A stretch of 7,877 bases of DNA from an uncultured Neisseriaceae bacterium. GTDB taxonomy: Bacteria; Pseudomonadota; Gammaproteobacteria; Burkholderiales; UBA11063. The position numbers and the translations under genes were made by a program. The notes under the pieces are model-generated. The model made no database searches. It was not told the origin of the DNA and was given only the letters and a program-made list of their open reading frames with translations. The stretch covers positions 1 to 7,877 of the forward strand of contig CALFYC010000093.1 in the NCBI GenBank assembly GCA_937952895.1, in the 5' to 3' direction. Each line of letters begins with the position of its first letter. Position 1 is the first letter of the stretch. This document shows, piece after piece, positions 1 through 5,942 of the stretch.

Positions 1-43
1 TTTTTGTAATATCAGAACTAGTTAATTTTATAGACATGACATA

Positions 44-67
44 AATCCCATAAGATCTTATGGGATT
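44..67. repeat. Perfect 24-bp palindrome, hairpin or operator candidate
   Basis: The left arm AATCCCATAA (44-53) is followed by GATC (54-57) and an exact inverted copy of the arm (58-67). The whole 24 bp is its own reverse complement. As RNA it would form a 10-bp stem with a 4-base GATC loop, on either strand. Neither side has a strong T-run (ATTATAAAG to the right; in the other direction TTATGTCATG), so it is not a textbook intrinsic terminator. It could be a bidirectional terminator between converging genes, or a dimeric protein's operator. The symmetry is directly visible; the role is inference. Confidence 0.7.
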
Positions 68-78
68 ATTATAAAGCA

Positions 79-97
79 TAGACTAAATACTAGTCTA
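79..97. terminator. Small hairpin, possible terminator
   Basis: TAGACTA (79-85) and TAGTCTA (91-97) are perfect inverted repeats around a 5-base loop. On the plus strand the stem is followed by AATTATTTT, a loose T-rich tail; on the minus strand by TGCTTTATAAT. It lies about 110 bp past the mutL stop and 11 bp from the larger palindrome. A 7-bp stem with only two G-C pairs is weak, so termination is only a possibility. Confidence 0.35.
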
Positions 98-209
98 ATT
101 ATTTTGATAAAAAATGATAATTTTTGATTTAACTTGACAATTTATATCTTTATAAACCTATATAAAATAAGCATTTTTAGCTATATATGATTTTTTATGA
201 AACATTATA

Positions 210-2063
210 CTACTTTCCACGCATAAACATACCATCAAGCTCATTCATGGTTAATTTAAACCAAGTAGGACGTCCATGATTACAGTAATTGGCTCGATCT
301 GTTTCTTCCATATCACGTAATATTGCATTCATTTCAGTAATAGTTAATTTATGATTTGCTCTAACTGCAGCATGACACGCCATAGTTGATAAAACTTCTT
401 CCTGATGCTCTTCAATTACATTGCTACCCCCATAGCTACAAAATTCTTCAAGAACATTATGCACCATCTTAGAAATATTTTGGCTATCAAGCAACATTGG
501 AACTGAATTAACTAAAATTTGATTACTTGAACTAAATTCAATAGAAAAACCTAATTTTAATAAATTATCTAAATTTTCTTGAACCGATTCAATTAATTTT
601 TCATCAATATCAAGGCTAACTGGAATTAATAATTGCTGGGAAAGAATTTTATCTTCATTTAATTGCTTTTTAAGTTTTTCTAAAACGATTCTTTCATGGG
701 CCGCATGCATATCTACAACAATTAAACCATCCATAGTTTGAGATAAAATATAAACCCCATGTAATTGAGCAATAGCAAAACCAAGTGGTGGAGTGGTTTC
801 ATTAATTTCTTCAACTTGATTTACCGTAAATAGTTCCTGCGTAGGTTTAGCTTTATTTTGAAATACATCTTTTATTTCAGGTAACCATTCTTTAACAATT
901 TTACTATTATCTTGAGAAGTTCGATTATTTACAGAATAATCGCCACCTCCAGTTCCCAAATAAAAACTTGATTTACTGCCTTCCCTAAAATCATGTTTGG
1001 GAAGCTCACTATTAATATTAAAGCTCTCTACTCTGTCTGGGATATTCTGTGATTGAAGATTAAAATTAGGTGATTTAGATAAAACTTTTCTAATATTTGA
1101 ACTGATAAAACTATGAATTCTACTTGTTTCACGAAATCTTACTTCACTTTTGGCCGGGTGCACATTAACATCTACCTCCAATGGGTCTAAACTTAAAAAT
1201 AAAACATATTGTGGTTGATGTTCATTATGTAACACCCCCATAAAACCTTGTTTAACAGCGTTTTGGATTACTCGATCGCGCACATGGCGACCATTTACGT
1301 AAAAATGCTGAACAACCTTATTCCCTTCTAAATAGCTTGGGTGATATACATAACCAGATAAACTTAAACCATCCGCTATAATTTCGAGAATTTCAAAAAA
1401 TGTATTATTGTAATCTTCCCCAAAAACTGCGCTTAAGCGTTCTAAAATAGTTTGTGATGGCAACTGATAAATCACCTTACCATTATTTTTTAATTCAAAA
1501 CCAACCTGAGGAGAAGATATAGCAATTCGTTCAAAAACGGTTTTACAATGGCCATACTCAGTCGTATCACTTTTCAAAAATTTCTTACGTGCTGGAATAT
1601 TATGATATAAATCTATTACATCAACAATTGTTCCATTTTTTATGGCAGCTGGAATTACTTCAGAAATTTTACCAAAGTAATTTTTTATCTGATAACCATG
1701 CTTATCTTCAGAGGTTTTACTTGTTAAACTAAAATTTGATACTGAAGCAATAGATGCTAGCCCTTCACCACGAAAACCTAACGTGCTTACCCCATATAAA
1801 TCATCTTCTGAACTGATTTTACTGGTAGCATGTCGATCAATTGCCAACTCCAAATCACTATTTGCAATTCCTGCTCCATTATCAATCACTTTAATTTGTT
1901 TAATCCCACCTGCTAATAGTTCAACCTGGATTAAAGTGCTACCTGCATCAATACTATTTTCTAATAATTCCTTTAAAGCTGAAGCTGGCCTATCTACTAC
2001 CTCTCCAGCTGATATTCGATTAACTAATTGATCAGGTAATTTTTGAATTCTACGACTTAGCAT
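210..2063 (-). CDS. mutL: DNA mismatch repair protein MutL (endonuclease type)
   Basis: MutL links MutS mismatch recognition to strand removal in post-replicative DNA mismatch repair. The 617-residue protein is full length. The N-terminal GHKL ATPase domain has KELLENSIDAG (31-41, with E32 as probable catalytic base and N36 for Mg), DNGAGI (61-66) and GFRGEGL (96-102). The transducer domain contains VDVNVHPAKSEVRF (297-310). A poorly conserved polar linker runs from about 331 to 425. The C-terminal domain carries the endonuclease motif DMHAAHERIVLE (451-462, pattern DxHAxxExxxxE), ACHAAVRA (562-569) and CNHGRPT (594-600), which together form the metal site, so this should be a nicking MutL, not the E. 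coli methyl-directed kind. QQLLIP (476-481) fits the sliding-clamp binding motif. The start is supported by AGGAAG six bases upstream; the stop is TAG. It is transcribed alone, away from the acylase gene. The motif set resembles Neisseria MutL. Confidence 0.97.
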   Translation of the reverse strand: MLSRRIQKLPDQLVNRISAGEVVDRPASALKELLENSIDAGSTLIQVELLAGGIKQIKVIDNGAGIANSDLELAIDRHATSKISSEDDLYGVSTLGFRGEGLASIASVSNFSLTSKTSEDKHGYQIKNYFGKISEVIPAAIKNGTIVDVIDLYHNIPARKKFLKSDTTEYGHCKTVFERIAISSPQVGFELKNNGKVIYQLPSQTILERLSAVFGEDYNNTFFEILEIIADGLSLSGYVYHPSYLEGNKVVQHFYVNGRHVRDRVIQNAVKQGFMGVLHNEHQPQYVLFLSLDPLEVDVNVHPAKSEVRFRETSRIHSFISSNIRKVLSKSPNFNLQSQNIPDRVESFNINSELPKHDFREGSKSSFYLGTGGGDYSVNNRTSQDNSKIVKEWLPEIKDVFQNKAKPTQELFTVNQVEEINETTPPLGFAIAQLHGVYILSQTMDGLIVVDMHAAHERIVLEKLKKQLNEDKILSQQLLIPVSLDIDEKLIESVQENLDNLLKLGFSIEFSSSNQILVNSVPMLLDSQNISKMVHNVLEEFCSYGGSNVIEEHQEEVLSTMACHAAVRANHKLTITEMNAILRDMEETDRANYCNHGRPTWFKLTMNELDGMFMRGK

Positions 2064-2069
2064 CGGTAA

Positions 2070-2075
2070 CTTCCT
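2070..2075 (-). promoter_or_regulatory. Ribosome binding site of mutL
   Basis: AGGAAG on the minus strand lies six bases before the ATG at 2063. This is a good Shine-Dalgarno match and fixes the mutL start. Confidence 0.75.
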
Positions 2076-2096
2076 AATGATTGAGATGATAGATGT

Positions 2097-2105
2097 ATTT
2101 TAACA
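2097..2105 (-). promoter_or_regulatory. Probable mutL promoter (-10 element)
   Basis: The minus strand reads TG-T-TAAAAT, an extended -10 pattern, about 34 bases upstream of the mutL ATG. No good -35 hexamer is seen at 17-18 bases upstream, which is tolerable for an extended -10 promoter. AT-rich DNA gives such matches by chance, so confidence is modest. Confidence 0.4.
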
Positions 2106-2225
2106 TAAAATTAAATTCAGATCACTTTCATATCTAAATCACCTATAGATTAAATAAACTTTAAAATTTATCATAGTATAAATCAGATTTGATTATTAAT
2201 TAACCCATATTAATATCAACTTAGG

Positions 2226-2231
2226 TATAAT
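2226..2231 (+). promoter_or_regulatory. Probable promoter of the acylase gene (-10 element)
   Basis: A perfect TATAAT lies 51 bases before the ATG at 2283, which would give a leader of about 45 bases. No convincing -35 hexamer exists at normal spacing. An alternative pair, TTGATT (2189-2194) and TAATAT (2211-2216) with a 16-base spacer, lies just upstream. The whole 2064-2282 spacer is divergent between mutL and this gene and must hold both promoters. Confidence 0.45.
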
Positions 2232-2270
2232 AGCTAAATCAATTTCTCTGAATCTTTTTCAACAGTATTT

Positions 2271-2276
2271 AAAGGG
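2271..2276 (+). promoter_or_regulatory. Ribosome binding site of the acylase gene
   Basis: AAAGGG sits six bases before the ATG at 2283, supporting the start that yields an intact signal peptide. Confidence 0.6.
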
Positions 2277-2282
2277 TTTATT

Positions 2283-3335
2283 ATGAAAATTAGTCTTAAA
2301 TTTACTTTTTTTGGAATAAGCATAGCTTCAATTTTAATGCCATCTATCACTAATGCATGTACTAGATTTACCTATACCGCACAAGATAACACTGTTGTTG
2401 TTGGGAGATCCATGGATTGGATGGAAGACATCCATACTGATTTATGGGCTTTTCCTGCTGGAATTAAAAGATCTGGAAGTGCAGGATCTAATAGTATTAA
2501 TTGGACCTCTAAATATGGAAGTGTTATAGCTAGTGGTTATAATGTTGGAGTTGCAGATGGAATTAATACCAAAGGTTTAGATGTAAATTTACTCTATTTA
2601 GCAAGCTCTAACTATGGCAAATCTGTTAGCAATAGAAAAGATTTATCTATTTTAATGTGGGCACAATATGTGCTTGACAATTATGCTACAGTTAATGAGG
2701 CTGTTATTGAATTAGAAAAAACCCCAGTAACAATTATTGCTCCAACACTACCAAATGGATCTCCTGCCGTATTACATTTAGCCATGACCGATCCAAGTGG
2801 GGATAATGCAATACTTGAATACATTAATGGCAAATTAGTGATTCACCATGGCAAACAATATAAGGTTATGACTAATGAACCACCTTATGACAAACAACTT
2901 GCACTAAATAACTATTGGCAAAATTTAAAAGGTGCTTTCCTACCAGGAACAGAAGATCCAGCCGATAGATTTGTGAGAGCTAGTTACTATCTTCAAACCG
3001 CGCCACAAACTTCAGATGAGCAGCAATCAATTGCTACCGCATTTTCAATCATAAGAAATGTATCCGTTCCATTTGGTAAAATATCTAAAGATCATCCCAA
3101 TGTTGCACAAACTATATGGAGAACTGTTGCTGATTTAAAACATAAAGTATATTATTTTGAAGAAACAGATAGACCAAATATTTTTTGGGTTAATTTAAAT
3201 AAATTAAATTTAGCAGAAGGTGCGGCAATTATGAAATTACCTCTTTCCAAAAATCAAATTTATGCTGGTGAAGTGAGTAAAAATTTTGTAGTAAGTAAAC
3301 CATTTACGTCACCAGATGTTAAAACACAAAAATAG
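2283..3335 (+). CDS. Secreted choloylglycine hydrolase / penicillin V acylase family protein (Ntn hydrolase)
   Basis: A linear-amide C-N hydrolase of the N-terminal-nucleophile fold, 350 residues, probably periplasmic. Residues 1-25 are a Sec signal peptide (Lys2 and Lys6, hydrophobic core about 8-20, TNA before the cut). The predicted mature protein starts with Cys26, in the family's CTRF start, so signal cleavage would itself expose the catalytic thiol. Other expected active-site residues are visible: Arg42 and Asp45 (GRSMDW, mature 17 and 20), Asn198 in MTNEPPYD (mature 173) and Arg229/Arg232 in DRFVRAS. Relatives hydrolyse penicillin V, conjugated bile salts or, in some Gram-negative members, N-acyl-homoserine lactones; the substrate cannot be read from the sequence. 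A lipoprotein is unlikely because TNAC lacks a lipobox Leu and lipidation would block the nucleophile. Stop is TAG. It appears to be a single-gene unit. Confidence 0.92.
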   Translation: MKISLKFTFFGISIASILMPSITNACTRFTYTAQDNTVVVGRSMDWMEDIHTDLWAFPAGIKRSGSAGSNSINWTSKYGSVIASGYNVGVADGINTKGLDVNLLYLASSNYGKSVSNRKDLSILMWAQYVLDNYATVNEAVIELEKTPVTIIAPTLPNGSPAVLHLAMTDPSGDNAILEYINGKLVIHHGKQYKVMTNEPPYDKQLALNNYWQNLKGAFLPGTEDPADRFVRASYYLQTAPQTSDEQQSIATAFSIIRNVSVPFGKISKDHPNVAQTIWRTVADLKHKVYYFEETDRPNIFWVNLNKLNLAEGAAIMKLPLSKNQIYAGEVSKNFVVSKPFTSPDVKTQK

Positions 3336-3352
3336 CATTAACTATAGAAATA

Positions 3353-3393
3353 ATAATTAATACGACTTTTGGTCTGATTTTACGTATTATTAT
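3353..3393 (+). terminator. Bulged AT-rich hairpin, weak terminator candidate
   Basis: AATACG (3359-3364) pairs with CGTATT (3383-3388). After a single bulged base at 3358 the stem continues with ATAAT (3353-3357) against ATTAT (3389-3393), around an 18-base loop. It lies 17 bases past the acylase stop. The stem is mostly A-T and has no T-run after it, so it is a weak candidate for the end of the acylase transcript. Confidence 0.25.
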
Positions 3394-3408
3394 ATCTAGC
3401 AAATGGTA

Positions 3409-3417
3409 TGATATAAT
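3409..3417 (+). promoter_or_regulatory. Extended -10 promoter of the DUF218 gene
   Basis: TG-A-TATAAT is a perfect extended -10 element about 48 bases before the ATG at 3466, giving a predicted leader of about 42 bases. The -35 region is only AT-rich. It suggests that this gene is transcribed independently of the acylase. Confidence 0.55.
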
Positions 3418-3453
3418 CCTATCTTATAATAAAATCAATTCCTTTGCAAGAAC

Positions 3454-3458
3454 AGGGA
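3454..3458 (+). promoter_or_regulatory. Ribosome binding site of the DUF218 gene
   Basis: AGGGA lies seven bases before the ATG at 3466 and supports that start, which gives the two-helix N terminus typical of ElyC. Confidence 0.55.
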
Positions 3459-3465
3459 CTCTTTC

Positions 3466-4236
3466 ATGGATCTAGTTACGGTTCATCATTTTTTACAAAG
3501 TTTTCTACTACCTCCATTAAATGCATTATTAATTATACTAATTGGTGGTATATTACTCATACGTACACGTAAAAAATTTGGCATAAATATATTAATAATT
3601 GGCATTATATTATTGTATATCCAATCAACTCCTCTATTTGCATTTTATCTACGTCATTCTATTGAATCAAAGGCAGTTACAAAAAAGGCCTTAGAAAATG
3701 CTCAAGCTATTGTCATTTTAGGTGGTGGACTTAATGGTCGGAATTTAGAATATCCAAATGGTATCATAGAAAATACCGGAACTTTAATACGATTACAATA
3801 TGGAGCATATTTAGCTCATAAATACCCAGATAAGCCAATTGTAGTATGTGGTGGATACACTGGAGCTTATCGTGAAGCAGATGTAATGCGTGATACTTTA
3901 ATTCAGAGTTTTTATGTAAAAAATAAAATCATTATCGAGAATAAATCCAGAAATACTAATGAAAATGCTAAATTTGCTGCACAAATTTTATTACCAATGG
4001 GTATCAAAGATATTGTTGTAGTAAGCCAAGCATATCATACCGCGAGAGCTACAATGCTATTTAAAAAATATGGTTTAAATGCCGTTGCTGCCCCAACTGA
4101 TTTTTATTACAATGAAGATATTAGAAGTTGGAATTTAAAACTATTACCCAATGCTCAATCTATGAATGCAGTCTCTACTGCCCTACATGAAATTTTTGGT
4201 TATATCGTTTATGTATTCTATCCAAGCTTTTTATAA
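3466..4236 (+). CDS. ElyC/YdcF-family (DUF218) inner-membrane protein
   Basis: A 256-residue protein with two N-terminal membrane helices (about 15-33 and 38-57, with the basic turn RTRKK 33-37 between them) followed by a DUF218 domain (about 79-240). Domain signatures seen are AIVILGGG (81-88), VVCGG (126-130), READ (136-139), ENKSRNTNENA (158-168) and VVSQAYHTARA (185-195), whose Ser187, His191 and Arg194 match the conserved S-x-x-x-H-x-x-R pattern. The length and the two-helix plus DUF218 layout match E. coli ElyC (259 residues), a factor in envelope and peptidoglycan-precursor homeostasis. SanA and YdcF are other relatives, and the biochemical activity of the family is poorly defined. Function here is therefore inferred from architecture only. 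The last 19 bases overlap the 3' end of the opposite-strand malic enzyme gene. Stop is TAA. Confidence 0.88.
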   Translation: MDLVTVHHFLQSFLLPPLNALLIILIGGILLIRTRKKFGINILIIGIILLYIQSTPLFAFYLRHSIESKAVTKKALENAQAIVILGGGLNGRNLEYPNGIIENTGTLIRLQYGAYLAHKYPDKPIVVCGGYTGAYREADVMRDTLIQSFYVKNKIIIENKSRNTNENAKFAAQILLPMGIKDIVVVSQAYHTARATMLFKKYGLNAVAAPTDFYYNEDIRSWNLKLLPNAQSMNAVSTALHEIFGYIVYVFYPSFL

Positions 4237-5930
4237 GGTAGATATTCTGGAGCCCACATATATTCTTCAATTATAATTAGTAACTCTTCATCTGAAATTG
4301 AAGTATTTAAGTTAGTTAAACCTGAATTAATTGCCTCTCTTGCAACTGCTACCGCGACATGTTTGGAGACATCAACTACTAAATTTAGAGGAGGTAATAA
4401 ATTTGCTTCCGGATCATTTAACGCCGGAGATAATTTTGCTAAAGCAATAGCACTAGCTAAAAACATCTTATTCGTAACTAGTTTAGCTTTAACCGCTAGA
4501 ACTCCAAGACCAACCCCTGGAAAAATATAACAGTTATTTACCTGATCTACCCGCATTTCCTTTCCGCTTCTCACAATTGGTGGAAATGGAGAACCGGTTC
4601 CAATTAATGCTTTTCCATTTGTCCATTGCATAATATTAGTAGGTTTTGCTTCCGCCTTATCCGTTGGATTTGATAGAGGAAATATTATCGGATGAGGTGA
4701 ATTAAAAGCCATTTGTTCAATAACATCTTGAGTAAATATGCCTGACTGACCACATACCCCAATTATCATAGTTGCTTTACTATTAGTTACTGTTTCTAAT
4801 AAACTAATATTTGCTTTATCAGCAATTTTCCAATTAGTTATATGAGAATTATTTTTTACAAAATTAGCCTGAAAATCTAGACTTGAAATATTTTCAGTAA
4901 TAAGTCCATAACGATCAACCAAGTATATTTGATTATACGCAGTATTTCTATCAATACCCTCAAATTCCATATAATCAACAATTAAATTACTAATTCCAAC
5001 CCCGGCAGAACCAGCTCCAACTATTAAAATTCGGTGATCCTGAAGGGCAACCGTTGAAGATTTAATCGCAGCAATAGCACCACTAACTACTATTGCAGCA
5101 GTTCCTTGCACATCGTCATTAAAACTACATAATTCATCTTTATAGGTATTTAAAAGTCTTAAAGCATTAGATTGCGCAAAGTCTTCCCATTGTAATAAAA
5201 TATTTGGAAATCTACGTTTTACCGCATTAATAAAGCAATGAATAAAATTATCATATTCTTTGCCACGAATTCGTTTATTCCTCCAACCTATATATTGTGG
5301 GTCATTTAGTAATGCTTCATTATCAGTCCCGACATCAAGTAAAATTGGAAGAGTTTTATCTGGTGCAATATGTGCACATGCAGTATATAGGGATAATTTT
5401 CCAATTGGAATCCCCATTCCACCACAACCTTGATCACCAAGGCCTAATATGCGTTCCCCATCTGATACTACAATAACTTCAACATTATCAAAATAGCTAC
5501 TGGCAAGCATTACATCCATTTTATCCCGATGTGGATAACTTACAAAAACCCCGCGGGCTTTACGATAAATATGACTAAAACTTTGACATGCCAACCCAAC
5601 TACTGGAGTATATACTAATGGCATAATTTCTTCAGTATGTTTGTCAATTAAGGCATAAAATAAAGTTTCGTTACGATCTTGCAATTGACGTAAATAAATA
5701 TGCTTTTCTAAATCATTAGGTTTTGCTATTAAAGTGTTGTAGCATTTAACGATAACTTCTTCTAAAGTAAATTGATGACATGGCACTATCCCATGTAATT
5801 GAAAAGTGTCACGCTCTTCTTCAGTAAAAGATGTACCTTTATTTAATAATGGATTATTAATTAAATTATATCCTGAAGAATTTGTCTCAAGGTACTTTCG
5901 ATTTGATTTATCTTTCTTAATTTTATACAT
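4218..5930 (-). CDS. maeA: NAD-type malic enzyme (malate dehydrogenase, oxaloacetate-decarboxylating)
   Basis: Oxidative decarboxylation of malate to pyruvate and CO2 with reduction of NAD. The 570 residues match the MaeA/SfcA length (E. coli about 565). Catalytic and binding residues are in place: Tyr107 in VYTPVVG, Arg160 in DGERILGLGD, Lys178 in IPIGKLS, metal ligands Glu249-Asp250 (WEDF) and Asp273 (NDDVQGTA), the Rossmann loop GAGSAGVGI (305-313), Asn421 in LSNPTDKAEA, and Asn466/467 before YIFPG. Arg86 in LQDRNE aligns with an arginine of the fumarate activator site of human ME2, but its partner position appears to be Lys62, so allostery is open. The gene starts 12 bp after the alsS stop with only a weak AGAGA Shine-Dalgarno, suggesting translational coupling. 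Stop is TAG. Lactic acid bacterial malolactic enzymes are homologous, but the MaeA resemblance and the acetoin neighbours favour malic enzyme. NAD over NADP is likely, not proven. Confidence 0.93.
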   Translation of the reverse strand: MYKIKKDKSNRKYLETNSSGYNLINNPLLNKGTSFTEEERDTFQLHGIVPCHQFTLEEVIVKCYNTLIAKPNDLEKHIYLRQLQDRNETLFYALIDKHTEEIMPLVYTPVVGLACQSFSHIYRKARGVFVSYPHRDKMDVMLASSYFDNVEVIVVSDGERILGLGDQGCGGMGIPIGKLSLYTACAHIAPDKTLPILLDVGTDNEALLNDPQYIGWRNKRIRGKEYDNFIHCFINAVKRRFPNILLQWEDFAQSNALRLLNTYKDELCSFNDDVQGTAAIVVSGAIAAIKSSTVALQDHRILIVGAGSAGVGISNLIVDYMEFEGIDRNTAYNQIYLVDRYGLITENISSLDFQANFVKNNSHITNWKIADKANISLLETVTNSKATMIIGVCGQSGIFTQDVIEQMAFNSPHPIIFPLSNPTDKAEAKPTNIMQWTNGKALIGTGSPFPPIVRSGKEMRVDQVNNCYIFPGVGLGVLAVKAKLVTNKMFLASAIALAKLSPALNDPEANLLPPLNLVVDVSKHVAVAVAREAINSGLTNLNTSISDEELLIIIEEYMWAPEYLPYKKLG

Positions 5931-5937
5931 ATTTATG

Positions 5938-5942
5938 TCTCT
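5938..5942 (-). promoter_or_regulatory. Weak ribosome binding site of maeA
   Basis: AGAGA immediately follows the alsS TAA stop and lies seven bases before the maeA ATG. Because the match is poor and the gap is 12 bp, ribosomes finishing alsS probably help start maeA. Confidence 0.35.

Noticed and set aside
110..125. AAAAAT-GATA-ATTTTT inverted repeat as a mutL terminator
   Set aside because: Six A-T pairs only, in a stretch of pure AT-rich DNA; too weak to call.
134..168. Consensus TTGACA (134-139) followed by TATATA/TATAAA, a possible plus-strand promoter antisense to the mutL 3' end
   Set aside because: The spacers are 19-21 bases or more and the candidate -10 elements are generic AT sequence; no gene lies downstream in that direction.
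1783..2031. 82-codon plus-strand open frame inside mutL
   Set aside because: It lies wholly antisense to the highly conserved MutL ATPase domain, has no recognisable domain and is explained as a shadow.
2181..2194. AATCA-GATT-TGATT inverted repeat in the divergent spacer as an operator
   Set aside because: Five-bp arms in AT-rich DNA are expected by chance and no second copy was seen.
4219..4240. AAGCTTTTTATAAGG as a terminator between the converging genes
   Set aside because: Only a three-base stem can be formed; no real hairpin.
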